This document shows, piece by piece, positions 19,408 through 28,253 of a stretch of 64,000 nt of DNA. The position numbers and the translations under genes are program-made. The DNA lies in assembly GCA_965198675.1 (NCBI GenBank), contig OZ240666.1:558001-622000 (forward strand). The letters are read 5' to 3'. The DNA is from Prochloron sp965198675 (GTDB taxonomy: Bacteria > Cyanobacteriota > Cyanobacteriia > Cyanobacteriales > Prochloraceae). Below the pieces are notes generated by a model that did not search any database, had not been told where the DNA came from, and saw only the letters and a program-made list of their open reading frames with translations. Each line of letters opens with the position of its first letter. The stretch's first letter is position 1.

Positions 19408-21396
19408 GTGACAGTACGAAGTAGTGATGTCAAAACTCCTGAGGATCTGATTATTGGTCGGTATAACGATGCTAGCCAGTTGGTCCCCCTGACGAGAGTT
19501 CAAAATTGGTTTACTGGCGAACAGAACCAACATTTGAAACTGAAAATCAGTGACGGTGTTTACCATCTCAATAGTGATGGAACGCTGCAACGGCAGGAGG
19601 TCGATTTTTCCACCAAGAGTGAAGGTCAGACCTACGATAGCCTTCAGGATGACCAAGGGGGTCAAGTCCTCTCCCTAACAGGCAGTAATTATAACGATAT
19701 CCTCAAAGGAGATGATAACATCAACGTATTTGAGGGTGGTGCAGGTCGAGATTTATTTGAGGGACGAAACGGTCAGGATATCTATCAGGTCAAAGGTACT
19801 ACTCCAGGACAAGATCTGAAAGTTATTGTCAACCTTGCAGATGACAACCAGGTAGATACCATTGAAATAGCTGTCAACCGGGATGACTTGGCCTTAAGGC
19901 GCTCAGGGCAAGATTTATATCTTGTGTCTGCCTCCGCACCACAAACTGGCAACGAGGATCAAGCCTCTTTAGAACAGATTGCCTATGCTGTCGTCCAGGA
20001 ATTTTTCGTCGGCGAAAACTACCAGCATCTCTATCTGCGCACAGCTGACCAACAAAACTATATCCCGAAGATTGATGAAAGTGGGGCAGTGGAGTTAGCC
20101 GAAATAGACGTGAACGCCACGGACAGCGCTGTAAATGGGAAGCTCGATTTGAGAGATTATTCCAGTGCCATTTATGCAGTCGATAGCCCTGGGGACGACA
20201 AAATTATCGGCAATGATCTGGATAACATCATCACTAACACTAGTGGAGAAGATCGCCTACGGGGACGGTCAGGGCTTGATGTCTACGTCATTCAGAGAGC
20301 TGAAGGTGCTGCCCCCCGTGTGGTTACCATTGATAACCGGGCTCAGGATTCTAGTACAGATATCCTCTATCTAAATGTCAATCATATTGAACTGCAAACT
20401 CCCCAACGAGATGGGGATGACTTGATTCTCAAAGCCGGTACTGATATCGAAACCGTCAGAATACTTAAGTGGTTTAGCGGTACCAATAGTCCCTTGCAGG
20501 TTTTAACCCAGGATAACTATCTGTTCAACCTCAGTGAAGATAACGGTGAGGGTTATCTAGTGCTCCAACAGGTAGATTTTTCCAAGGCAACGAGTGGTCA
20601 AACTTTTGATGCTAGTATTAATCCTAACCCTCGCATTGATTACAATTCTGCTCACATTCGTGGTACTCGCTATGGTGACACTCTAACTGGTGGTAGTGGG
20701 GATAACACCATTACTGGTGATTCCCAAAACGACCTCCTTAAAGGAAAAGCTGGCAATGACCAACTCTTTGCGGGCGCGGGGGATGATATCCTCCACAGTG
20801 GTAGCGGTCAGGATCATCTGGATGGTGGAACGGGTAATGATTTGTTCTACTTAGATGACGACCAAAATGCCGTTGTCGGTGGTGAAGGCAATGACACTGC
20901 CAACTACGCTGAGATTTCCCTCGGTATCGATGTGGATCTCCATTTGGGGGTTGCTCTGAAAGCTAACAATCAGGTGGATTACCTTTCCAGTATTGAAAAT
21001 GTCATTGCTCCTAATCAAGATAGCGTTTTGCGCGGTTCCGATGCTGATAACCTCCTCACGGGTGGTAATGGTAACGATACCCTGACAGGGCTAGGAGGTA
21101 ACGATACCCTTGTGGGTGGAGAGGGACAGGATGAATACTTTATCCGTAATCTCCAAGGTGCTCAAAGGAGAAGTGTGACTATCCATAACCGTGCCCAAGA
21201 TGGTTTAACTGATCGGTTGTACTTAAATATAGCAGCAACCGATTTACAAGACCCTGTTCAGGAAGGGAATGACCTGTTACTACGCACTAGTACCGGCATT
21301 GGAACTGTCCGATTAGGGGATTGGTTTAGTGAGGAGGCTGCACGTCATCTTGAGGTCTTCACGGCTGACGGTAGTCAGCTTGAGTTCCCCCTGTAG
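19408..21396 (+). CDS. Giant LCT-like toxin frame, segment 4: C-terminal RTX region
   Basis: The last 662 residues of the giant frame; the phase is open from 19369, and the GTG at 19408 is unlikely to be a real start. It consists of RTX nonapeptide blocks (GGSGDNTITGD, GLGGNDTLVGGEGQD) alternating with the ~100-residue module seen in segment 3. That module has an Asn-containing strand, then WF and H-L/x-L-x-V-x-T-x-D, and resembles the haemolysin-type calcium-binding-related domain. RTX blocks bind calcium and fold after type I secretion. The protein ends LEVFTADGSQLEFPL, a plausible uncleaved secretion tail. No cysteine occurs. The next gene, guaA, is unrelated. Confidence 0.85.
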   Translation: MTVRSSDVKTPEDLIIGRYNDASQLVPLTRVQNWFTGEQNQHLKLKISDGVYHLNSDGTLQRQEVDFSTKSEGQTYDSLQDDQGGQVLSLTGSNYNDILKGDDNINVFEGGAGRDLFEGRNGQDIYQVKGTTPGQDLKVIVNLADDNQVDTIEIAVNRDDLALRRSGQDLYLVSASAPQTGNEDQASLEQIAYAVVQEFFVGENYQHLYLRTADQQNYIPKIDESGAVELAEIDVNATDSAVNGKLDLRDYSSAIYAVDSPGDDKIIGNDLDNIITNTSGEDRLRGRSGLDVYVIQRAEGAAPRVVTIDNRAQDSSTDILYLNVNHIELQTPQRDGDDLILKAGTDIETVRILKWFSGTNSPLQVLTQDNYLFNLSEDNGEGYLVLQQVDFSKATSGQTFDASINPNPRIDYNSAHIRGTRYGDTLTGGSGDNTITGDSQNDLLKGKAGNDQLFAGAGDDILHSGSGQDHLDGGTGNDLFYLDDDQNAVVGGEGNDTANYAEISLGIDVDLHLGVALKANNQVDYLSSIENVIAPNQDSVLRGSDADNLLTGGNGNDTLTGLGGNDTLVGGEGQDEYFIRNLQGAQRRSVTIHNRAQDGLTDRLYLNIAATDLQDPVQEGNDLLLRTSTGIGTVRLGDWFSEEAARHLEVFTADGSQLEFPL

Positions 21397-21863
21397 CAGT
21401 TGAGGACACTTTCACCTTTCAGTTACCAGTGACCAGTAATCACGTACCATGGTAGCAGCTCAACCTTGGGTTTGAGGCCCCCACCTGGTAACTGGTAACT
21501 GGTAACTGGTAACTGGTAACTGGTAACTGTTTCACCGCCTCGGAAGACACAGCCATTTCCGGGAAACTCCCGACCGGGGCTACAGACCCGGAGGGAGACC
21601 CTCCTCCGTCAAGAGAAAGGTCTTGGGACAACGACCGCCTATGTCCTAATTGAGGTGGAGCCCAGAATCGCTCAAAATCAAGTCTATCCTTGCTTTTACC
21701 AACCCAACCCCAACACCTGCCGCGTTGCGCTATACTTTATGAGTGAGGGGCAAGGTTTTAGAGAAGGCCAAAGTACATAAATTGCATTGAAAATCAAGTC
21801 CTCCTAAACATAATATTATTTCATCAATTACATTACTAATTTATATAATAATCAAACAATAGT
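21397..21863 (+). other. Intergenic region: heptamer array and a degenerate FG-GAP remnant
   Basis: It holds gttaccagtgacc and cacgtaccatgg repeat pieces and six ctggtaa heptamers. At about 21600-21650 the DNA resembles a decayed FG-GAP unit: cctccgtcaagagaaaggtc compares with cctccggcaagaaaaaggct in the toxin repeats. The final ~120 bases are AT-rich and form the guaA leader; no clear promoter boxes were identified. Confidence 0.55.
21485..21529 (+). repeat. Short tandem repeat (ctggtaa)6
   Basis: Six uninterrupted ctggtaa heptamers. Shorter or imperfect runs of the same heptamer or its complement occur near 0.7-1.26, 29.6, 38.5-38.7, 45.85-45.92 and 56.05-56.16 kb. Confidence 0.9.
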
Positions 21864-23426
21864 ATGCAAAAACACCAAAGAATCTTAATTCTGGACTTTG
21901 GATCTCAGTATTCAGAGCTGATCGCTCGCCGCATTCGCGAGACCCAAGTATATTCCGAAGTAATATCCTATCGTACCAGCCCTGAAGAAATCCACAGGCT
22001 CAATCCCAAAGGAATTATCCTCTCTGGTGGACCTAATTCAGTCTATGATGAAGATGTGCCCCAATGTGACCCTCAAATCTTCCATTTGGGAATTCCTATT
22101 CTAGGGATTTGTTATGGTATGCAATTAATGATACAACAGTTAGGGGGAGAGGTAGAAAGAGCACAGCGGGCTGAATATGGAAAGACTTCTATTACTATTG
22201 ATGACCCCACCGACTTACTTACTAATGTGGAAGATGGGTCTATTATGTGGATGAGTCATGGTGACTCCTGCACTGCATTACCCCAGGGTTTTGAGGTGTT
22301 AGCTCATACAGAAAATACTCCTTGCGCTGCTATAGCCCACCAGGAAAAGAAACTATTTGGCGTCCAGTTTCATCCCGAAGTAGTCCATTCTGTGGGGGGA
22401 ATTGCCCTGATACGCAATTTCGTCTATCATGTCTGCCAATGTGAACCTACTTGGACCACAGCAACTTTTGTGGATGAAGCAGTTGGGGAAATTCGTGCTC
22501 AAGTAGGGGAAAAAAGAGTATTGCTGGCTCTGTCTGGCGGGGTGGATTCTTCTACTTTAGCTTTTTTACTCCATCGCGCTATTGGCGATCGCGTTACTTG
22601 CATGTTCATCGATCAGGGTTTTATGCGCAAAGGGGAATCGGAACGATTGATGGATCTTTTTGAGCGAAAATTCCATATTAAAGTGGAGTATATTAACGCC
22701 CGGGAGCGCTTCTTATCTCAATTAGTAGGCGTTACAGATCCGGAAGAAAAGCGCCGTCGCATCGGGCATGAATTTATTCAAGTGTTTGAAGAGGAATCGG
22801 AAAGTCTCGGACCTTTTGATTATCTCGCTCAAGGAACCCTTTATCCAGATGTGATTGAGTCAGCAAATACCAATGTGGATCCTATTTCAGGGGAACCGGT
22901 TGCTGTGAAAATAAAGAGCCATCATAACGTTGGTGGACTGCCAAAAAATCTCCGCTTTAAGTTGGTGGAACCTTTACGGAAGCTGTTTAAGGATGAAGTG
23001 CGCCGGGTAGGGAGGGCTATTGGTTTGACCGAAGAAATCGTCCGCCGTCATCCTTTCCCGGGTCCAGGTTTGGCGATTCGGATTATTGGTGAGGTGACTC
23101 TTGAACGGTTAAATATTCTCCGAGATGCCGATTATATTGTGCGGGATGAAATTGGCAGCTGGGGAATGTATCATGATTTTTGGCAAGCCTTTGCTGTGTT
23201 ATTGCCCCTTCGCACTGTGGGGGTAATGGGGGATAAACGCACTTATGCTCATCCCATTGTCTTGCGCTTTATTACTAGCGAAGATGGTATGACGGCGGAT
23301 TGGGCTAAGGTGCCGATGCGACTATTAGAGGCGATCTCTAATCGGATTGTCAATGAGGTGAAGGGAGTTAATCGGGTAGTTTATGATATTACTTCCAAAC
23401 CTCCGGGTACCATTGAGTGGGAATAA
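21864..23426 (+). CDS. guaA: GMP synthase (glutamine-hydrolysing)
   Basis: Converts XMP to GMP using ATP and glutamine-derived ammonia, the last step of guanine nucleotide synthesis, in the cytosol. At 520 residues it is full length for the two-domain enzyme. The N-terminal class I glutamine amidotransferase has GICYGMQ with nucleophile C83 and FHPEVVHS carrying the His and Glu of the triad. The ATP pyrophosphatase P-loop is LSGGVDSST, and the C-terminal dimerisation domain ends in the conserved TSKPPGTIEWE. It starts at an ATG after an AT-rich leader and looks monocistronic. It appears intact, unlike many neighbours. Confidence 0.97.
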   Translation: MQKHQRILILDFGSQYSELIARRIRETQVYSEVISYRTSPEEIHRLNPKGIILSGGPNSVYDEDVPQCDPQIFHLGIPILGICYGMQLMIQQLGGEVERAQRAEYGKTSITIDDPTDLLTNVEDGSIMWMSHGDSCTALPQGFEVLAHTENTPCAAIAHQEKKLFGVQFHPEVVHSVGGIALIRNFVYHVCQCEPTWTTATFVDEAVGEIRAQVGEKRVLLALSGGVDSSTLAFLLHRAIGDRVTCMFIDQGFMRKGESERLMDLFERKFHIKVEYINARERFLSQLVGVTDPEEKRRRIGHEFIQVFEEESESLGPFDYLAQGTLYPDVIESANTNVDPISGEPVAVKIKSHHNVGGLPKNLRFKLVEPLRKLFKDEVRRVGRAIGLTEEIVRRHPFPGPGLAIRIIGEVTLERLNILRDADYIVRDEIGSWGMYHDFWQAFAVLLPLRTVGVMGDKRTYAHPIVLRFITSEDGMTADWAKVPMRLLEAISNRIVNEVKGVNRVVYDITSKPPGTIEWE

Positions 23427-23549
23427 ATGTAGCGCGGGTTTGGGGTTCGGGGTGTGTTCGCCAAGATTGCCTGATTCTCACTTGTCTCAATCGCGCCCGG
23501 AGGCGGTTGCTATAAAATAAACGTGCATATCAACCACCTACCACTTACT

Positions 23550-24581
23550 ATGGCTGAAATTAACCCGTCTGACGCTGAACTTGCTGCTGCGATTCAAACT
23601 CCTGTGGATTTGAATTTTAAACTTCCTGATCCCCTTGATGAGGCGATTCTTGATGCAGAGTTTTCGGAGCAAGTAGATCAATTTTGGCTAGTGTGCGATC
23701 GCTTCGATTTGCAAACGGATATCTGGCGCGGACGCATTCTCAGAACAGTACGGGATCGGGAGAAAAAAGGAGGCGATGGTAGGGGAACGGGATTTATCAA
23801 TTGGCTAAAAGCCAGGGAAATTACCAAAAGTCAAGCTTATAATTTAATTGGATTAGCTAATAGTGCCGATACTCTCTTAGAAGAGGGGAATTTAGATCCC
23901 AATGCAATTAATAATTTTAGCAAGCGGGCTTTTATGGAAACGGCTAAATCGGATCCCTCTGTGCAAAAGCTGGTGAGTGAGGCTGCCCAAAAAGGCGATC
24001 GCATTACCCGTCGGGAAGTTAAGCAACTGGCAGATGAATGGACCGCCATGAACTCGGAGTTGTTACCCGAGGAGGTCAAGGAACGAGCGGAAATGGGAGA
24101 ACTGCCAACTCGTCATTTAGCTCCTTTGGTACGGGAAATGGAAAAATTGCCCTCGGAGCATCTCCAGGCGATCCAAGAAGAAGTAGCCTCTAATCCAGAT
24201 GTAGATACGGTGAAGATGCTCACCTCAGATGCGAAGAATTTAGCTAAGTATTTAGATGCGGCCGCGAGCTGTGAAGTTCTGCGTCAGTCGAACTTGGATG
24301 TAGAAATGGCATTGGAGGAGGCTTTCCGCTTAGATTGTTTGAATACAACTGCTGATTTGGTGAAACAGGCTACTCAATTAGAACAAACAACAGCCAAACT
24401 CTATACTACTTGGAAGCGGTTGGGTAGCTTGGCGGATAGACTGTACGTAGATACGGGAGCCAGTAATCCCCATCTGCGCTCGCTCCTCAGTTGTCTGTCC
24501 TCCCTTACTGGGGAAACCTTTGAGGTAGCACTAGATGATGAAGGAGAAAAAGTAGTGCGGTTAAAATTAATCACAGATTGA
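23550..24581 (+). CDS. Conserved cyanobacterial protein of unknown function
   Basis: About 343 residues from the ATG at 23550; an in-frame GTG at 23523 would add nine. I chose the ATG because MAEINPSDAEL is a plausible soluble N-terminus, but neither start has a clear ribosome binding site. The sequence is soluble, acidic and largely helical. The region WLKAREITKSQAYNLIGLAN and a later GDRITRREVKQLADEW look like helix-turn-helix-type segments, so DNA binding is possible but unproven. There are no catalytic motifs or membrane segments. It lies about 120 bp after guaA and before the RRM gene. I do not recognise a characterised homologue. Confidence 0.75.
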   Translation: MAEINPSDAELAAAIQTPVDLNFKLPDPLDEAILDAEFSEQVDQFWLVCDRFDLQTDIWRGRILRTVRDREKKGGDGRGTGFINWLKAREITKSQAYNLIGLANSADTLLEEGNLDPNAINNFSKRAFMETAKSDPSVQKLVSEAAQKGDRITRREVKQLADEWTAMNSELLPEEVKERAEMGELPTRHLAPLVREMEKLPSEHLQAIQEEVASNPDVDTVKMLTSDAKNLAKYLDAAASCEVLRQSNLDVEMALEEAFRLDCLNTTADLVKQATQLEQTTAKLYTTWKRLGSLADRLYVDTGASNPHLRSLLSCLSSLTGETFEVALDDEGEKVVRLKLITD

Positions 24582-24606
24582 AATTGCACAAGAGAGCAGT
24601 TATAAT
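24578..24606 (+). promoter_or_regulatory. Probable sigma70-type promoter of the RRM gene
   Basis: TTGAAA (24578-24583), a 17-base spacer and TATAAT (24601-24606). Transcription would begin near 24613, giving a 5' leader of about 180 bases. Long leaders are common for cold-regulated RNA-binding protein genes in cyanobacteria. The leader otherwise holds no gene. Confidence 0.65.
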
Positions 24607-24791
24607 AGTTTTTTATGGATGCAAGTTCGGTCTCTTAAAGCGGTTCTGGCAATCGACCAATCAATCAATGGTTGTCTGAAAGTCTTTCTACTGCAATATT
24701 TTAGAGAATTTTCTAGAAATCATCTCAGGACTTTCCTGATATCTCTAGCCGCGCTTGCATCTGAGCCAATTGTTCAGATGGAGAAATTTTC

Positions 24792-25073
24792 GTGACTATT
24801 TACGTGGGTAACTTATCCTACGACGTAACAGAAGAAAACCTCACACAAGTCTTTTCCGAATACGGTACGGTTCAAACAGCCACCATGCCTACGGATCGAG
24901 AGACAGGGCGAGTCAGGGGTTTTGGGTTCGTCGAAATGAAATCGAACGAGGAAGAAGAAAATGCGATCGCTCAGTTAGATGGCGCTCAATGGATGGGACG
25001 ACAAATGCGAGTGAATAAAGCAAGACCCAAGGAACCAAGAGGGAAAGGCAATTTTGGCGGCAACCGCTTTTAA
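24792..25073 (+). CDS. RRM-type RNA-binding protein (cyanobacterial Rbp family)
   Basis: A 93-residue single-RRM protein. RNP-2 is IYVGNL (residues 3-8) and RNP-1 is RGFGFVEM (about 41-48). The short basic Gly-rich tail (KGNFGGNRF) is typical of the family. Such proteins bind single-stranded RNA and are often cold-induced; some localise mRNAs at membranes. The start is GTG with GGAG about 9 bases upstream; no earlier ATG fits. It has its own promoter with a ~180-base leader. A hairpin at 25119-25180 probably ends transcription from both this gene and the converging thrS. Confidence 0.93.
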   Translation: MTIYVGNLSYDVTEENLTQVFSEYGTVQTATMPTDRETGRVRGFGFVEMKSNEEEENAIAQLDGAQWMGRQMRVNKARPKEPRGKGNFGGNRF

Positions 25074-25118
25074 TCTCTACTCTAGACTAGGGTGAATTAA
25101 AACCAGAAATTAAGCTCC

Positions 25119-25180
25119 AAAAACGCTTCTGGATGGCTGAGGAGTAAATCCAAACAGACGCTTGACCAGGAGCGTTTTGA
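25119..25180. terminator. Bidirectional terminator between rbp and thrS
   Basis: Arms aaaacgcttctgg and ccaggagcgtttt pair across a loop of about 35 bases. On the minus strand the hairpin is followed by TTTTT-like sequence, suiting thrS; on the plus strand the tail is weaker (gataaaaa). Confidence 0.5.
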
Positions 25181-25257
25181 TAAAAAACTTGAAACAGTTG
25201 TTCATAACTAATTTATATAAATTTTGTTAGATAAAGTATTAAGTTGTTAAAAACTAC

Positions 25258-27066
25258 CTAAAAGTTTTTTCTCTTCGAGATCGCCTCCTTCATTCTCTCA
25301 ATTACCTCCCCTACTGCCATAGTTCCCAATTCCCCTGAGGCGCGAGTACGAATACTTAAGGTACGTGACTCTAATTCTTTCGCTCCCACCACAGCCATTA
25401 CCGGAATTTTCTCCTTCTCCCCATTTCTAATCTGTTTGCCCAATCTTTCCCCTGAACTATCTACCTCAGCGCGAATTCCAACAGAGAGCATTGACCTTGC
25501 CACTTCCCGCGCAAAGGGCAATAATTCGTCGCTGACTGGTAATAATCGCCCTTGTACTGGGGCTAACCACAAGGGGAAATCTCCTGCATATTCTTCGATT
25601 AAAATGCCGATCAGCCTCTCCAGGGAACCAAAAGGAGCGCGATGAATCATCACAGGACGTTGTCGGGAACCGTCGGCGGCTACATATTCTAAGTTAAACC
25701 GTTCCGGTAAATTATAGTCTACCTGAACCGTTCCCAATTGCCATTCCCGTTCCAAAGCATCTTCAAAAATAAAATCCAGTTTGGGACCGTAAAAAGCAGC
25801 TTCTCCTGGTGCTACAAAATACTCCATTTCCATTTTTTCTACTGCCCTTCTAATAGCAGATTCTGCTTGGGACCAAACTTCCTCTGAACCAATATACTTG
25901 TCCTCGGTAGGGTCTCGGAAGCTGAGTCTAGCTTTGAATTTCTCTAATTTCAGGTTTTTGAACACTGATAGAATTAAATCCACTACCTTGAGGAATTCTT
26001 CGTCCAGTTGCTCTGGGGTGACAAAGAGGTGAGAGTCATCTACTGTAAAACCCCGCACTCGGGTTAAACCTCCCAATTCTCCCGATTGTTCGTAGCGATA
26101 GACGGTGCCGAACTCTGCTAACCTGAGGGGAAGTTCCCGGTAGGAGCGCAAATTGCTCTGATAGATTTGAATATGAAAAGGGCAATTCATCGGTTTGAGG
26201 ACGAAGCCCCGTTCTAACTCCCGTGAGTCGTCGTCTTCTGCCATCATGGGGAACATATCCTCTTGGTATTGCTGCCAATGTCCCGAAGTTTTGAAGAGGT
26301 CGATACGAGCAATATGGGGGGTGACTACAGGGAGATAGCCTCGTTTAATTTGTTCTTCTTTGAGGTAATCTTCCAGGAGGGAGCGGAGGATCGTTCCTTT
26401 GGGAGTCCAGAGAGGTAAACCCGGTCCCACAAGGTCGGAGAAGATAAACAGTCCTAATTCTTTCCCTAGTTTACGGTGGTCTCGTTTCAGGGCTTCCTGT
26501 TTGCGGCGCTTATATTCTGCTAGTTGGGCTGGATTTTCCCACGCAGTACCGTAAATTCGCTGTAGTTGGGCTTTGTTTGCATCTCCCCGCCAATAAGCCC
26601 CGGCGACGCTTTCTAAGTCCACAGCTTTGGGGTTGATTTCTCCCGTATTTTCCACATGGGGTCCGGCACACAGATCCCACCATTCATTCCCTAAATGGTA
26701 AATGGTGATGGGTTCCTGGATAGTAGCGAGAATTTCCAGCTTGTAGGGTTCGGATATCTCCTCAATGCGCCTTTTTGCTTCTACTCGGGTCACCTCTTCC
26801 CGTAGCACTGGCAGTTTGCGTTTGAGGATTTTGACCATTTCCTTTTTAATTGCCTTCAAGTCTTGGGTCGTGAAGGGTTCCGGGAGGTCAAAGTCGTAGT
26901 AAAAGCCCGATTCTGTGGTGGGACCAATGGTTACTTGGGCTTTGGGAAATAGCTTCTGCACTGCCATAGCCATGACGTGGGAGGCAGTGTGACGAATTTT
27001 CTTCAGTTCTTCCGATTCGCTGCTGCGAGGCAGTGAGATGGCATTTTGTGGTTCAGGAGCGGGCAT
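25258..27066 (-). CDS. thrS: Threonyl-tRNA synthetase
   Basis: Charges tRNA-Thr with threonine. It has 602 residues from the ATG whose complement is at 27064-27066 (MPAPEPQNAISL); the longer open frame upstream lacks family similarity. The N-terminal TGS domain of E. coli ThrRS is absent, usual for cyanobacteria. The editing domain is present: HTASH at its start and CAGPH later supply the zinc-type editing motif. In the catalytic core, NCPFH, DDSHLF and MIHRAPFGS carry the expected zinc ligands Cys, His and His. The C-terminal anticodon-binding domain includes VVGAKELESRTLSIR. It faces the RRM gene tail to tail and is divergent from the HNH gene. Confidence 0.96.
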   Translation of the reverse strand: MPAPEPQNAISLPRSSESEELKKIRHTASHVMAMAVQKLFPKAQVTIGPTTESGFYYDFDLPEPFTTQDLKAIKKEMVKILKRKLPVLREEVTRVEAKRRIEEISEPYKLEILATIQEPITIYHLGNEWWDLCAGPHVENTGEINPKAVDLESVAGAYWRGDANKAQLQRIYGTAWENPAQLAEYKRRKQEALKRDHRKLGKELGLFIFSDLVGPGLPLWTPKGTILRSLLEDYLKEEQIKRGYLPVVTPHIARIDLFKTSGHWQQYQEDMFPMMAEDDDSRELERGFVLKPMNCPFHIQIYQSNLRSYRELPLRLAEFGTVYRYEQSGELGGLTRVRGFTVDDSHLFVTPEQLDEEFLKVVDLILSVFKNLKLEKFKARLSFRDPTEDKYIGSEEVWSQAESAIRRAVEKMEMEYFVAPGEAAFYGPKLDFIFEDALEREWQLGTVQVDYNLPERFNLEYVAADGSRQRPVMIHRAPFGSLERLIGILIEEYAGDFPLWLAPVQGRLLPVSDELLPFAREVARSMLSVGIRAEVDSSGERLGKQIRNGEKEKIPVMAVVGAKELESRTLSIRTRASGELGTMAVGEVIERMKEAISKRKNF

Positions 27067-27282
27067 AAGCAAGTCAAAAGTGACGATTCTAGTATAGCAG
27101 TGAGTACCTATCTTAAGGTAGTATTGTTTGGTAAATAATAGAACGGGCGAATGGGAAACAGTGGAAAAGTGGGGTATGAGACAATCTCGCACACCGCTAA
27201 AGGCATCTCCGGGAAAAGATGCTTCTCTAGCTTTCACTCAAATTAACAATTTTTTGACAAACTAACAACATGAAAAAAAGCT

Positions 27283-27888
27283 ATGAATGTTTTTTATATA
27301 ACTAAACATAAACTAATGAAACTTAGGAATGACAAATACCTTAATGCACTAAGTATTAGTAAAATTCATACTAAGTTTGAAAACAATAAGGTTTTCTATA
27401 TTGAAACGAAATCTTGTGAATTACCCAAGCTTGTTGATGATGAAGAAACGATTGAAAATCTCCACCAAGATACCCGAAAAGCAAGTGATAAAAAAGGTTC
27501 GATTACTCGCATCGGTCAATCCGAGTTTCGGGCAATGATTTTCAAACAATACAGTAGTCGTTGCGTCGTCACAGGCACATCAACCGCTGCCGTCTTACAA
27601 GCTGCCCATATCTACCCCTATCGCGGTAATCACAGTCATCAACCCTGGAATGGATTATTGCTGCGGTCGGACATACACGCGCTCTTCGATTCTCATGAAC
27701 TGACACTGGTGCAGGTCGGTGAATTGTGGAAAGTTAGAGTAAACACCGAGATAACAGACAGGTGTTACCTCCAGCTAGATGGAAAGACAATCAAACTACT
27801 GAAAAGTATTGACACCGACAAGTTGTTTGATGTGCTGAATTACCACAATGGACAATGTGAATGGTTATCTCGTTTAAAATTCGCCTAA
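27283..27888 (+). CDS. HNH endonuclease domain protein (HNH_2 type)
   Basis: A 201-residue protein. The C-terminal half has the HNH_2 layout: CVVTG, then LQAAHIYPY, NGLLLRSDIHALFDSHELTL, with the two histidine-containing strands and the final DIH..FD signature. The N-terminal ~80 residues are unassigned. HNH_2 proteins are commonly stand-alone nucleases associated with restriction and defence loci, consistent with the R-M genes some 7 kb on. The low-GC 5' end differs from thrS, suggesting transfer. The exact start is uncertain; an in-frame ATG at residue 12 is an alternative. Confidence 0.8.
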   Translation: MNVFYITKHKLMKLRNDKYLNALSISKIHTKFENNKVFYIETKSCELPKLVDDEETIENLHQDTRKASDKKGSITRIGQSEFRAMIFKQYSSRCVVTGTSTAAVLQAAHIYPYRGNHSHQPWNGLLLRSDIHALFDSHELTLVQVGELWKVRVNTEITDRCYLQLDGKTIKLLKSIDTDKLFDVLNYHNGQCEWLSRLKFA

Positions 27889-28253
27889 CTTCTCCCTACC
27901 CCAACTCTTACGAGCACAAAACTGCTGAATAGCATTGTAGCACCATCAAAGCTATAATTGTAGAATATGAAAATAGTGACAATCGTATTAAACGTTGGCG
28001 GTGCGTTAATAACGCACCCTACTGGTAGCAAATAAGGCTCCAAAAATCTTTATCCCAAGGCTTGACAAACGTAAAACTACCAGCTATAGTAAAATTGAAG
28101 AAGAGTGCGCTCTATGTGTAGGTATAAATATTCAATTTTATCCCTATATGGTCCATCTCCTTATAATAAAATCCAAAGTTAAACAAAGTTAAAACAGAGC
28201 GATCGCCCCTCCTTTGCGCCTTGGCGGGCGCAAGCGGGTGTGGTCAAAAGTAG
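27889..28253. other. Intergenic region with a small palindrome
   Basis: No gene seen. It contains ggtgcgttaataacgcacc (about 27999-28019), an imperfect hairpin of a type common in cyanobacteria, a HIP1-like gcgatcgcccctcc, and ccttggcgggcgcaag. Nothing else is interpretable. Confidence 0.5.

Larger units (their letters stand above)
2068..21396 (+). other. Single giant reading frame interrupted by three in-frame stops
   Basis: All four segments lie in one phase: the frame holds 6443 codons including the final stop. The interruptions are TGA (5917-5919), TAG (8944-8946) and TAA (19366-19368). No frameshift or insertion separates the pieces, and domain modules continue across each stop. Each stop can arise from an Arg or Gln codon by one C-to-T change, although other origins are possible. 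I read this as one gene that has recently acquired nonsense mutations, or as sequence error. Confidence 0.85.

Noticed and set aside
27067..27237. 57-residue N-terminal extension of ThrRS
   Set aside because: The extra residues lack family similarity; the conserved cyanobacterial start fits MPAPEPQ at 27066.
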